DNA from: Thermoprotei archaeon | GTDB taxonomy: Archaea > Thermoproteota > Thermoprotei > QMSL01 | Length of the DNA stretch: 64,000 bases | Assembly (NCBI GenBank): GCA_003650925.1 | Contig: QMSP01000002.1 | Location: forward strand, 62,001 to 126,000 | Reading direction: 5' to 3' | Part shown: in pieces, positions 37,937 through 48,221 of the stretch | Position numbering within the stretch: the first letter of the stretch is position 1 | Layout: the number at the start of each line of letters is the position of its first letter | Notes under the pieces: model-generated | Database searches by the model: none | Told to the model about the DNA's origin: nothing | The model's input: only the letters and a program-made list of their open reading frames with translations | Position numbers and translations under genes: made by a program

Positions 37937-37972
37937 ATATTGAAATATTGAATAATATCATATTGAAATATT
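37937..37972. repeat. Pair of 13-bp direct repeats ATATTGAAATATT, 23 bp start to start
   Basis: Identical copies read at 37937-37949 and 37960-37972 in AT-rich intergenic DNA. Confidence 0.8.
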
Positions 37973-38015
37973 AAGCTTATAGGTGTGCTATTCACAAGGT
38001 CACTTGGGATTCTTC

Positions 38016-38367
38016 ATGGAGCTCAAGAGATATATCGAGAAGTGGACTAGGGGAGAGGCCAGCGAGATTATGGAGTACCTTGCTGCATCTATAGTAGCCG
38101 AAGAACAAGGGCTTATTGAGGTCTCTCAAGACCATAGCTTTTGAGGAAGCATGGCATGGTGCCAAAGCCCTTGTACAAGAAGGTAAGATAAAGGACTTGG
38201 AGGAGTTTATAGAGCATAGGATCAAGGAGGAGAAGGAAGCTGCTAAGGAGAGACATGATGAGGCCAGTCATCATGATGAGCCTTAGAGAACTATGTTTGA
38301 GTATACTGCAAGAGATGAAGGGAGACATGCAAGAATACTCGAAGGTATTCTCAAAAAGCTTGGATAG
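38016..38367 (+). pseudogene. Rubrerythrin/ferritin-like di-iron protein, disrupted
   Basis: Frame a: MELKRYIEKWTRGEASEIMEYLAASIVAEEQGLIEVS (stop at 38142). Frame b: KTIAFEEAWHGAKALVQEGKIKDLEEFIEHRIKEEKEAAKERHDEASHHDEP-TAG-RTMFEYTARDEGRHARILEGILKKLG. One frameshift plus one in-frame TAG (38284-38286). Confidence 0.65.
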
Positions 38368-38393
38368 TCCAGACATCTAGGGGTTGAAGTTCC

Positions 38394-41300
38394 TTAAGTT
38401 TTTCTATAAGCAGCCCTCTGCGCCTTATGTGCCATCACTACAAGAACTATGACCAGCATCAATATGATAGTCATAGTTGAAGTATAGATTATCCAGGTGG
38501 GCCTCTCCTTTACAGTGAAGCTATCAGATAATCCATCTACATGCACTCTGTATACTCCTTCCTCTAGACCCTCAGTGTTTATGGTGAAGTTTACCTTCTT
38601 TACCTGCAGAGGCTCTAAGAATATCGTCTTGGCCAAAGTTATCCGTTGGTCGATTACTACACGTATCACGTGAATCGTTGATAAGTTCCCAGTGTTGGCT
38701 ATGTTTACTGTAATGTATACCACATCGCCACGATATACCTCCTTAGGGCTTATAATGAGCCCCTCGTATCTGATGAGTGGAATTCTGGCCCTCTTGAAGC
38801 CGTGATATGGGTCATACTTCACATCTTCAAATGGAAATCCATCCCCATGAACTACTCTGCATGATACTCTCCAATGACCCAAAGCCCCTTCTACCTTGAC
38901 TAATATCTTGTTCCATCCTTTTCTTAAGTTAATGACAACTCTGAACTTATCCTCATAGAAATCGCTATGATAGTAGTGCCAGCTGAACACCAGCTCATCA
39001 TTGATCCATACTCTGCATCCACCACTAGTTCCGATCATCAGGTAGGCCTTCCTCTCCTTAGGGCTGAAGACGTAGTTAAGTAGGTAGGCTATACCATAAT
39101 TAGTACCGAGGAGTTTGTACATATCAAAAACTCTTCCTTTGACACTAATCCACTTGTAAGTCTTTCCATTGACTAGATAAGAGGCATTAATGGCAATCTC
39201 AGGAGGATACCTGTCGACTATTAGAGACTCATCCATCCTATTGGGAAAAGGCCCCATGATGAGCCACTCCACCTCGTTCTCTTTCCTCATCAACGTTTCA
39301 AGAGCTTCGTTTGATAGTTGTCTTGGCCTAACAGGCTCGAAGGTTATGACACTGCTTATCCAGCTAAGCGCTACCTCCTCTACAAAGCCCTCACACATTT
39401 CGGGAAAAGGCGTTATCATACCAAAGTAGAGGTCTTCACCATTGTCTCCCCAGAACCTCCAGACAGGTATAGCCCAAGGTCCTCTAAGAGTTAGAACTAG
39501 GTCACAATCGTGTATAGGCTCTACTACGCCATATCTCCACCCACCTGTTCGATCAAGACCAGGAACGAATTCAGAGGGCGGCCCCTCTTTTGGAATTATA
39601 CGAACATACTCATGTTGAGTTGACGTGCGAATGTACGATATCATAGCTGCAACAATTCCTGATGGAGGCCCTTCGATGTCTTCAGGTCTGCATATCTTTG
39701 CAAGTTCCTCAGGCCTTTCATCAAGCAGAAGTGAGCGTAGCCTGATAAATGAAGGAAGTATGTGTGAATCATCTACACACATATGATCCTTGAATCTACC
39801 CCATCCAAGCTCTGGATCATTCAACTCAGCCTCAACAGCTCTATGAAGGGGCTCAGTCTCCCTATAGAATCGAGCTGTATCAAGGCATTGAAAACGAACC
39901 CAACGATTCAAGTACTGCCTCTCAGGTGTCTCCTTTGGATACCTAGGCCCATCTATTTGCCATCCAGCTGTCTCCCCCCAAATATTGGTTAGGAATACTC
40001 TTTCATCCATGGGCTCTGGCCTATCATGGGGTCTATGTTCGTAGAAATACTTAGCGCCTAGGGACATTACGAAGTGAATGACTAATTCCTTGGCAAAGCA
40101 ATAGGCCGCGAAGTTATAGTAGTCTATGTCGCTGACTATCCATGCCATGCGAGCAATAGCAATACAGGGAGGCGCCATATCTCCCATCTCAGCTATAGCA
40201 TATCGACCCCAGCCCTGCCATCTCATCTCCTCAGGTAGAACGAAGAATCTCTTGATAAGATCCCACCTCTCCTTTATCAAATCCCAGTCCCCAGTGAATT
40301 GTGCATAAGCCCATATCGTCTGCAGTAGATTAGTAGAGAACTTTCCTGCATCTCCCCAGCTTCCCCAAGAACCTATTCCTGGGCCATGTAGCAATAATTT
40401 GCCTCTGTGCGGGTCATAGGGTTTAGGAGTTAGCACAAAGTCTTCGAAATACTTCCTAAGACATGACTTTACAACTTCTCTGGTCCTTTCATCAAGATAT
40501 GGAAGAGCCCTGCAATACCATATATCTCCCATTACAGCCCAGCAGTAGTTGGTTTCCTGTGGACGCTTAGTCCATATACCTCCTCCGTGGTCTATGTCAA
40601 ATTCTCCAGGCTTAGGAAAGCGCCACTTCATAGTATCTCTAAGCCTCCTCAGAGCTTCTACTGCGACCTCATCATCCGGGTCAGGCATCTTAGGCATCTC
40701 CATCTCGTTTATGTACTGAAGAACTCTAAACCTCAGCTCGATAACATCAGTCCCTATTGCTCCCATTAATGGGCCATAAGGCGTATAGAGGTCTGGATCA
40801 TAGATTTCATGAGATAATTCAACAGGAAATCCATAAAGCCATGCTAGAGCTAATGTTGGAGATAGAGGAGCGAACTTAAGAGGCTTTGTACCCCACTCAT
40901 CCTCAAAGCATAGCCACACATACTTCTCTCTAATAATGACCAGGTCTCTGCTCCTATCGATAGAGAATGTCTCCCACATGCCAGCGGGATAGCAGAGAAA
41001 GGTTCTGCACCAGAACTCACATCTCCTGACTATATCGTCAGGTAGTGTTCGCTTCTCTTTCCACTCCCAGGTCCTTATAGAGCTAGCCTTTGGGCCAAAT
41101 ATTGGCGAATTCCTCATGCTCTTCTGAGGGACCTTAAGATAGCCGAAAAGAGGCATTGCAGCTATGTATCCAGTATCATCCTCTTCATAAAGAATCTCGA
41201 GATAGTCCTCTGTAAGCCTGATCAGAAGTGGTCTCCTCTGCAAGCATATGAGCCATGGAACATCAAAGAGATCCCATCCTTCAGCTCCTGTGAAGCTAAG

Positions 41301-41672
41301 GACTATCCATGGCCTCTTCATCTCGTCTCCTTCAATATGTCCTCCTCTCTCTATCATCTTCACTCCATGTTGAGTCATTACAAATAGACAAGTTGGAGGA
41401 CCTCTTCCATATTCTCTGATGTTATAAAAGAATAGAATTCTATGGCTTCTAGCTCTCATGAGCCAAGCTGGACTTGCAGCACTCCTCAGAACCCAGAAAG
41501 GCTTCTTACGCCATTCTCCCTCATGTACAAGCCTTGGATCAAAGGCTGACTTTATGGAGCTATGATTGAAGGCATCAGTATAGCTATTCTTGAATGTAGA
41601 GAAGACTGCAAGTGTCAGAACTAGCACCAATAACGTTGCATAAGCTCGCTCATGGGGCTCAGCATTGGCCAA
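38394..41672 (-). CDS. Membrane-anchored, putative (alpha/alpha)6 glycosidase-like ectoprotein with C-terminal CARDB-like domain and TM
   Basis: N-terminal hydrophobic segment; GSWGSWGDAGKFSTNLLQTIWAYAQFTGDWDLIKERWDLIKRFF; NIANTGNLSTIHVIRVVIDQ; C-terminal TM. Confidence 0.65.
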   Translation of the reverse strand: MANAEPHERAYATLLVLVLTLAVFSTFKNSYTDAFNHSSIKSAFDPRLVHEGEWRKKPFWVLRSAASPAWLMRARSHRILFFYNIREYGRGPPTCLFVMTQHGVKMIERGGHIEGDEMKRPWIVLSFTGAEGWDLFDVPWLICLQRRPLLIRLTEDYLEILYEEDDTGYIAAMPLFGYLKVPQKSMRNSPIFGPKASSIRTWEWKEKRTLPDDIVRRCEFWCRTFLCYPAGMWETFSIDRSRDLVIIREKYVWLCFEDEWGTKPLKFAPLSPTLALAWLYGFPVELSHEIYDPDLYTPYGPLMGAIGTDVIELRFRVLQYINEMEMPKMPDPDDEVAVEALRRLRDTMKWRFPKPGEFDIDHGGGIWTKRPQETNYCWAVMGDIWYCRALPYLDERTREVVKSCLRKYFEDFVLTPKPYDPHRGKLLLHGPGIGSWGSWGDAGKFSTNLLQTIWAYAQFTGDWDLIKERWDLIKRFFVLPEEMRWQGWGRYAIAEMGDMAPPCIAIARMAWIVSDIDYYNFAAYCFAKELVIHFVMSLGAKYFYEHRPHDRPEPMDERVFLTNIWGETAGWQIDGPRYPKETPERQYLNRWVRFQCLDTARFYRETEPLHRAVEAELNDPELGWGRFKDHMCVDDSHILPSFIRLRSLLLDERPEELAKICRPEDIEGPPSGIVAAMISYIRTSTQHEYVRIIPKEGPPSEFVPGLDRTGGWRYGVVEPIHDCDLVLTLRGPWAIPVWRFWGDNGEDLYFGMITPFPEMCEGFVEEVALSWISSVITFEPVRPRQLSNEALETLMRKENEVEWLIMGPFPNRMDESLIVDRYPPEIAINASYLVNGKTYKWISVKGRVFDMYKLLGTNYGIAYLLNYVFSPKERKAYLMIGTSGGCRVWINDELVFSWHYYHSDFYEDKFRVVINLRKGWNKILVKVEGALGHWRVSCRVVHGDGFPFEDVKYDPYHGFKRARIPLIRYEGLIISPKEVYRGDVVYITVNIANTGNLSTIHVIRVVIDQRITLAKTIFLEPLQVKKVNFTINTEGLEEGVYRVHVDGLSDSFTVKERPTWIIYTSTMTIILMLVIVLVVMAHKAQRAAYRKT

Positions 41673-41883
41673 TGTACATCCCCAGAGTCATTATTCCCAA
41701 TAGAGTATAACTAACATGAGTTTATTAGTTCTACTAGCTCAAATATGCAGGTCTCCTCATGTATCTCGGCATGCTCTCGATCTGTCAATGCCAAAACATA
41801 ATATGTGCTGTTCTTCAAGTAGTTTTCTGATTAATATTAAATACTACATTTAGTGGTGTATTAAGTATATCTATTATAAAAGC

Positions 41884-43590
41884 ATGTCTTTAGTGCATGA
41901 TCATAGGGCAGTGTTTAATATTTTGGAGCTTATGACAGCTGAAGTTAAAAGACTAAAAGCTTTAGCACATAAAGTAGTAGACGTGCACAGGCTAAGCTTT
42001 AGATTCGGCGATGTATTCATGGAATTCAAGGGATTTCAGCTAGCCTTCAGAGTATACACAATGCATAATGTGTACACACTGCACAAGCCTAAGGTAGAGA
42101 AATACCACGATAAGATGAAGGTCAAAAGCAGGGAATACGCCTATGCTGGAGGGCAAAAGAAGTGCTCTGGCCTCTTCGAAGCCACTCTGGTGGAGGACGA
42201 GGGTTCGGTCCTCATTGAAGCAAGAGCTGAGCATGATGAAGTCATAAAGTGTTATGGTATTCTGCTGAAGGACCTGGAGTATGGAAAAATCCTCGACACG
42301 GACTGGAGCTTCAAGGATCCAGAAGGAGTTATTGTCTTCTCCTATCCTTGGATATGGCTGAGTATGACCAGGTATCTTCCATCGCCCATCTTCTTCATAG
42401 AACACTTAGGCAAGGAGTACACCTTTGCGCTAAGCTTGGATGACAAAGTAAGGCCCAAGCGCTTCAGAGTGGTTAATCATGGTAGGAAGCTGGAGCTTGC
42501 ACTGTTCCATGAAGAGGACGCAAGATTAATGAGCACTCATCTAGAATCACCCCCCTGGAGAATAGGGAGAACGAAGAAGCCTGAGCTAGTCATAGAGGAG
42601 AGAATGAAACTTATGGAGGAAAAATGGGGACTGAAGCCATGGGAGATTAGAGACGATGTACCTTCATGGGCCAGAAGAGTATGCCTTGTGGTAAACTTGC
42701 ACTTCAAACACTGGACTGGCTATGCGTTTAACACCTACAAGACAGCAGCTGAAGCCTTAAACTGGATAGCTGAAAGGATAAGTGGAGAGAACGTCCTGGT
42801 GTACATGCCTGGATGGGACGGACGTTATTACTATGACTATCCCATCATGGAGCCAGACCCTGAGCTTGGAGGCAAAGAAGGCTTCAAGCAGTTGATAGAG
42901 CATGCTCATAGCCTTGGAATGCACGTAGTTCCCATGACAAGCGCCGTGGCCGTGGGCTTCTCCCACATAGAGAAGCTAGGCTTCAAAGATGCTATAGTGA
43001 TGGATAAGTATGGCAATAGACTGTACGAGAACTGGGTTGATTGGGATGAAGATGGGGAAAGGGACAACATATGGTATCCTGTAAACCTTGGCCATCCTGC
43101 TGTTAAAAAGTACTTCATAGACAAGATATCAAGCCTTATAGACGAGTATCAAGTCGATGGCATATTCCTTGACATATGCCACTTCTATGAGAATGACCCA
43201 CGCTATAGCTTCTATGAAGGGCTTAGGGACATAATAGCCTCTCTTCTGAGCAAATACAAAGGCAAGATACTCATCATGGGAGAGTGCTGGTATGATGCAC
43301 TACTGCCCATCATACCCATGACACACTCCCACAATCTAATGCCTAAGAACTGGCCGTACTTCTACCTCAAGTATGCTAGGATGACATATCACCTGTCATG
43401 GCCTGCCCCAGGCAGTGGAAGCACTGGAGTACATGAGAAAGGCTTTGGCAAGTTTGAGCTTCCAAGACTAGACGCAGAGATAATTCCCACACTGACAATA
43501 GTTGATGACACCTTGACAAAGTACAGAGACCAGGCTGAGAAAGTGATTGAAATAGCCAAAGAGTGGGGAGCTAAAAGAGGAATTCTATGA
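41884..43590 (+). CDS. Putative cytoplasmic TIM-barrel glycoside hydrolase (DUF6259/GH-like)
   Basis: VLVYMPGWDGRYYYDYP, VDGIFLDICHFYENDP and ILIMGECWYD, typical of alpha-amylase-like barrel strands; no signal peptide. Confidence 0.65.
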   Translation: MSLVHDHRAVFNILELMTAEVKRLKALAHKVVDVHRLSFRFGDVFMEFKGFQLAFRVYTMHNVYTLHKPKVEKYHDKMKVKSREYAYAGGQKKCSGLFEATLVEDEGSVLIEARAEHDEVIKCYGILLKDLEYGKILDTDWSFKDPEGVIVFSYPWIWLSMTRYLPSPIFFIEHLGKEYTFALSLDDKVRPKRFRVVNHGRKLELALFHEEDARLMSTHLESPPWRIGRTKKPELVIEERMKLMEEKWGLKPWEIRDDVPSWARRVCLVVNLHFKHWTGYAFNTYKTAAEALNWIAERISGENVLVYMPGWDGRYYYDYPIMEPDPELGGKEGFKQLIEHAHSLGMHVVPMTSAVAVGFSHIEKLGFKDAIVMDKYGNRLYENWVDWDEDGERDNIWYPVNLGHPAVKKYFIDKISSLIDEYQVDGIFLDICHFYENDPRYSFYEGLRDIIASLLSKYKGKILIMGECWYDALLPIIPMTHSHNLMPKNWPYFYLKYARMTYHLSWPAPGSGSTGVHEKGFGKFELPRLDAEIIPTLTIVDDTLTKYRDQAEKVIEIAKEWGAKRGIL

Positions 43591-43616
43591 TGCATCAAGG
43601 AGAAGTTGTGATTTCT

Positions 43617-46600
43617 TCAACCCCTTACCATCCCTATGTACTTGGCCTGTTGGTCTGGGGGTAGTGAACGCCATATGAGCAGCTGCTTTCTGAGGTCGTC
43701 TATGAAGAAGAAGTTTGATCTGATCCAAGTCTCTCTAGGTCCTGATACTCTCTTCAGCTTTATCGAGAATATTATCTCCTTAGGCCCTATCCTAACAGCC
43801 TCGACCTTTGCTATCTGCTGTATTTTGGCCTCAAAGGGTGCTAGACTCACCTTCATAGTAAGGTAGGTGGCCTTTGGTGCATAGTCTATCTCGGTCACTA
43901 TGAAAGTTCTCTTCTCTCTTCCCACTGCTTTGTAGTATTCATTCAGATATGCTATTATTGCCTTGGCCTCTGTCATGCTTGGTATCCTCATCATCAAAGG
44001 TATCTCCCATTCATCGCCCTTGGGCTTTGTTGGCAGCTCCCATCTTCTTCTAAGCGAAGGAGTCACAAGCTTGCTGGCCTGTAGAGCTGGATATGTAGCC
44101 GCTAGTAGCGTTACAAGCATTATGACCACTGCTGGATACACAACGGCTATGGAGGCGAAGTTAAATACGAAGTCTGGTGGAAGTACTCTCATCTTGATGA
44201 GCAGCTGGTTTATGAAGAACCCTAGGAAGTATCCACTAACGATACCTATGAGTGAATATGATAATGCCTCAGCGAAGGTGAAGAACACGATGTCAAATGG
44301 AGAGAATCCAAGTGTGCTAAAGATTTTTATCTCATTCCTCCTATCCCTGATGTTAGCAATAAAGGTCAGGGCTATGTTGAGAGCACCTATTACGAGCACT
44401 ATTGAGATGCTCCCCATGCCCAATATGGCAAACGTCCTCACAGATGAGGCTTGGTATACTACGCCATTCCATCCTATGAAGACGTTCAGATCAAGAGGCA
44501 CTATAAGCTCTTCTGCTATAGTGCGTAAGGCATCGAAGTTTATCTCACCTACGGGAAGCAACACTATAGAGCTTACATAGCCTCCCATTTCAAGAGCTCT
44601 TTGATATGGAATGATCACTACTCTATCCCATGAAAGCGTTGGAGGAAGCATTGCTGCCTGCGTTGCTATGGTGATGCCTCTGCCTAGCTCAGGAACATAG
44701 AGTGGATCTACAGGCGTCGGGGCTCTTCCATCTAAGTCCTTAAAGGCACTGATGCTCTTCATGTCAAGAAGAGCTACTACAGTGAAGTTCAGCCCATCTA
44801 TTTCAACCGTATCCCCTAGGCTTACATTAAGTCTCTTAGCCAGAACATCAGGAATTATTATCCAGTGCTCAGACTCCTTAAACCCATTGAAGCTGCCTAT
44901 ACAGGCATTAGCCAGCAGAAGCTCTACTTCAGTAGCACTTAGTCCCAGAATAGCTGTTATCTCTGTAGCAGGACCATCAGGTTGCTTGGTAACAGTAGTG
45001 TAAACTCCCTTGGGGAATTTGCTCTGAGGATAGTACCATACCCTTGGACATACAGCTAAGGCCTCATGAGCGAAATACCTGATGAGGCCTATGGTGTGCT
45101 GATCTAGAATATCTCTAGGTGGTATGCCTATGCCGCTCTTTATCAAGATCCCGTTGTAAAGCCCTGGAACCTCCTTTCTAACCAATGTCACCATGTATGT
45201 ATATGATGTCGAAGAGAGGGAGATCAAGGCCGATACCATGACTATAACCGTTATCATGGTTAGAACCGTCCTTAGAGGTCTCTTCCTCATGTACTCCAAG
45301 GAGTAAGAGAAGGATACAGCCAGCTCAGAGAACCTATCCACTTCTATCACGTGTATTCCCAGTAGTCTCCTGCTTATCTCCTTCCTTATTCTTTCAGCTC
45401 TTGAGATCGAGAACATGACTAGTATTGTGAAGAGCACAAGCAATATAGAGCCAAGCACGCTCATGCTGGCGTTGCTCATGATCATCAGCACTGGATGCAC
45501 CATGTAGAGGAGGCTCATCAGGACAACAGCTATGACTATGAGGGTTATAATGCGCCTATATCCTCTACCCTTAGTAGTCAATCTTTCAAGGAAGAATGTT
45601 GAAAGAAGAGTTATTGAGAAGAGGAAGAGGCCTGTTATGGCACTATCGTCTATGAGTAACATGGTGTCCATGTAGGCTCTATAAGCCCACATAAGCGCTA
45701 ATATGCTAGCTCTGTATGCCTCACTGTACCTCCTCTCTCTCAGCATCTCCTGGCAGAGCAGTAGGTATCTTTTAGCCTTGGCAAGAAACTCCTCTATGCT
45801 GAGGTTCCTCACAAATCTTTCCTTCAGCTTATTGTACCTATCGATGGTGAGCCAGTATAGGTCATAGGCATAACGATACGCCGTGAAGTTGAACCTCAAG
45901 TTTCTTCTGACATGAATGCCATATCCTTCAGGAGTTTCCTCTGAGGAGTTAGTGACCACAAGCACTGGCTTTGGAGAGGGGGGTAAGGCCATGCCTCCTC
46001 TTCTGACTATTATGGATATAACAGATCCCTCAGGCATGAACACCATGGCTAGAGGCTCTCTTTCATTGAAGTATATTCCATAGGCGAAGGGCTCATTCTT
46101 GCCATAGAAATCATACACCTCAACAGAAGCACCGATCGCCTTCAAGGCTTGGAAAGGCATGTGCACATCCTGAGTAGCAAAGCCTGAGGCCATGAGCGGA
46201 TCTACTAAGTCAAATATGGTTATAGAGTAACACTTGAATGATACAGTGCTCACATTAACTGGATGGTTTATGATGTAGTAATCCATAGGTATGGACTTCT
46301 CTCCATAGATACCCTTGTCAGGAGCATACTCTATGTGTCCTTTCTCATCTAGAAGCCATGCCTCAACACGCCAAACCCTACTCACGACTCCTTTGGCAAG
46401 ACCAGGAGTTGGCCTTTGCTCTACTCCTCCTATGAGAGAAGCAGCTATGAGAGGTGATGGAACTATGCCATGGATCGTGAACTCACCTTCTTCATCAGCT
46501 ATTTCAACTATCTTGGCGAAGGGATTCTCGTTCCCAGGAATGTATACTCTCACTATAGCCTTGGGGAGAGGCGAGTACCATCCCTTCTCAGGATCAAATC

Positions 46601-48221
46601 TAAGTGCACGTCCCCTCATGGTTACGAAGCCTGAGAACCTTCTAGTGGCTCCTAGAACGAAAAGTAGTCTCTTTGGCTTAACATCACTCCATCTTATTCC
46701 TAGGTCTGGTTTATTAGCAAAATACAAGGCCATGTAGGAGGAGAGCACAAGGTCAAGCTTCACTCTTCCAATGTTATCTTTAACTAATTGATAGTCGTCT
46801 AGAGGTGTACCTCTCCACAGCTTGGGACCTCTCGATATTATGCTGAAGCCTATGGCTCCTGTAGCAGTGACTACTTCACTTTCAAGAAGATATGGATATT
46901 CCTCTTGAGCCCAGAACATCTTATCCTCAAGCCTGAGGTATACGTACTCATCAGCAGAGGCATTAGCTTCAGCCCTTACGTAGTCATCTATTAGGCCGAA
47001 TATCTCATTTCTAATGACGCTGACTATGGGCTGTAATATAATGGTTATTCCCTCCACCATGGTTATGGCATAGTAGCTGCCATACATAACTGAAAGGCCC
47101 TTCGTATCTGCTGATAATGGGCCTAGGTTGATGAAGACCACTGGCTTAAGCTCATCGCTCTGGACTACATCACTGAAGTAAAACCTCTCTATGAACTCTC
47201 GAGCTCCATGAAGCGCCTGCCAATGGCCTGATAGAAACGCCAACATTACAGTTCTGTATGGTGGATTATCTCTTAGGAATCTTGCTAACTCAAGCAGCAG
47301 AGCTATGCTGAGTGCCTCATTAGCACTAAAGGCTAGCTTTGGGGCTATAGACCATGTATCCAAGTGAGTAGCTATTACAACTACTTCATCACTCAAGTGA
47401 GTGCCATTAAAGACCGCGATTATGTTATACGCCTTAACCCTCTCCCAGCTCATTCTCACATATACCCTGGCATGAGCATTATTCATAGAGGCCTCAAGCA
47501 ACAGGTCACGATACTTCCTCTCAACGAGGAGCCTGGGGAAGTAGAGTGGAGTATCAAGGAACTTCTTCAAGCATTCAAGATATGTTGTCCCCTCTGGCGC
47601 TATGAAGACTACTGCTTGACCGCCAAGCTTAGCGATATTCAGCCAGTTATCCATGGAGTTGAACTCCATCAATGCTATAGCCCTATCAATGTCCTTCCCA
47701 TCAATCTCCTCAAGTCTACCAGTGCCTACGTAGACAAGCTTGCCCTCAATACCATCAGCTCTGCATATCTGTATGCCGTTAGGCCATAGAGCATAAGCTG
47801 GTATTCTATACTCCTTATCATCAAGAAGGAGTACTATCTCACTTCCTAAGTCAAGAGGAACAACAGCATTATACTCTTGGACTATAACTTTATCGGCATA
47901 AGCCTTTACACTCTCTAGCACGAACTCTACAACCTCGTAATATCCTTCATAGCCTGTTACACGAGAACCCATATGCGAGATCTTCTCAACAAGCTTCAGT
48001 ATGTCCTTCTCCTTTAAGAAATCCTCAAGATCCTCTACACTGATCTTGACTTCTTCCTGATTAACTGGTCTATGGCCAGTTAATGCTGGGTACTGATTAC
48101 ACGTAACAACTATAAGCGAGTGGTATACGATGAGGATCGCCAATAGTGACCAGGCTATTGCATGAGCCAGTATAATCCTGCTCCTGAAGGATACCGTAGC
48201 CATTGGCTTCACCAGTTTCAA
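43617..48221 (-). CDS. Membrane protein: M28-type aminopeptidase-like ectodomain + FtsX-like permease
   Basis: M28-like VVVIATHLDTWSIAPKLAFSANEALSIALLLELARFL...VMLAFLSGHWQALHGAREFIERF; FtsX-like MRKRPLRTVLTMITVIVMVSALISLSS and C-terminal TMs. Probable start is ATG at 48203 (SD-like GGTGA), not 48221. Confidence 0.82.
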   Translation of the reverse strand: MKLVKPMATVSFRSRIILAHAIAWSLLAILIVYHSLIVVTCNQYPALTGHRPVNQEEVKISVEDLEDFLKEKDILKLVEKISHMGSRVTGYEGYYEVVEFVLESVKAYADKVIVQEYNAVVPLDLGSEIVLLLDDKEYRIPAYALWPNGIQICRADGIEGKLVYVGTGRLEEIDGKDIDRAIALMEFNSMDNWLNIAKLGGQAVVFIAPEGTTYLECLKKFLDTPLYFPRLLVERKYRDLLLEASMNNAHARVYVRMSWERVKAYNIIAVFNGTHLSDEVVVIATHLDTWSIAPKLAFSANEALSIALLLELARFLRDNPPYRTVMLAFLSGHWQALHGAREFIERFYFSDVVQSDELKPVVFINLGPLSADTKGLSVMYGSYYAITMVEGITIILQPIVSVIRNEIFGLIDDYVRAEANASADEYVYLRLEDKMFWAQEEYPYLLESEVVTATGAIGFSIISRGPKLWRGTPLDDYQLVKDNIGRVKLDLVLSSYMALYFANKPDLGIRWSDVKPKRLLFVLGATRRFSGFVTMRGRALRFDPEKGWYSPLPKAIVRVYIPGNENPFAKIVEIADEEGEFTIHGIVPSPLIAASLIGGVEQRPTPGLAKGVVSRVWRVEAWLLDEKGHIEYAPDKGIYGEKSIPMDYYIINHPVNVSTVSFKCYSITIFDLVDPLMASGFATQDVHMPFQALKAIGASVEVYDFYGKNEPFAYGIYFNEREPLAMVFMPEGSVISIIVRRGGMALPPSPKPVLVVTNSSEETPEGYGIHVRRNLRFNFTAYRYAYDLYWLTIDRYNKLKERFVRNLSIEEFLAKAKRYLLLCQEMLRERRYSEAYRASILALMWAYRAYMDTMLLIDDSAITGLFLFSITLLSTFFLERLTTKGRGYRRIITLIVIAVVLMSLLYMVHPVLMIMSNASMSVLGSILLVLFTILVMFSISRAERIRKEISRRLLGIHVIEVDRFSELAVSFSYSLEYMRKRPLRTVLTMITVIVMVSALISLSSTSYTYMVTLVRKEVPGLYNGILIKSGIGIPPRDILDQHTIGLIRYFAHEALAVCPRVWYYPQSKFPKGVYTTVTKQPDGPATEITAILGLSATEVELLLANACIGSFNGFKESEHWIIIPDVLAKRLNVSLGDTVEIDGLNFTVVALLDMKSISAFKDLDGRAPTPVDPLYVPELGRGITIATQAAMLPPTLSWDRVVIIPYQRALEMGGYVSSIVLLPVGEINFDALRTIAEELIVPLDLNVFIGWNGVVYQASSVRTFAILGMGSISIVLVIGALNIALTFIANIRDRRNEIKIFSTLGFSPFDIVFFTFAEALSYSLIGIVSGYFLGFFINQLLIKMRVLPPDFVFNFASIAVVYPAVVIMLVTLLAATYPALQASKLVTPSLRRRWELPTKPKGDEWEIPLMMRIPSMTEAKAIIAYLNEYYKAVGREKRTFIVTEIDYAPKATYLTMKVSLAPFEAKIQQIAKVEAVRIGPKEIIFSIKLKRVSGPRETWIRSNFFFIDDLRKQLLIWRSLPPDQQAKYIGMVRG

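Noticed and set aside
37774-37974. 66-aa ORF between the Lrp gene and the rubrerythrin-like remnant
   Set aside because: AT-rich, no recognisable domain, covers the direct repeats; probably spurious.
38016-38367. Programmed frameshifting or pyrrolysine-type recoding of the rubrerythrin-like gene
   Set aside because: No slippery sequence or PYLIS-like evidence noted, and two independent lesions are more simply explained by pseudogenisation or sequencing error.
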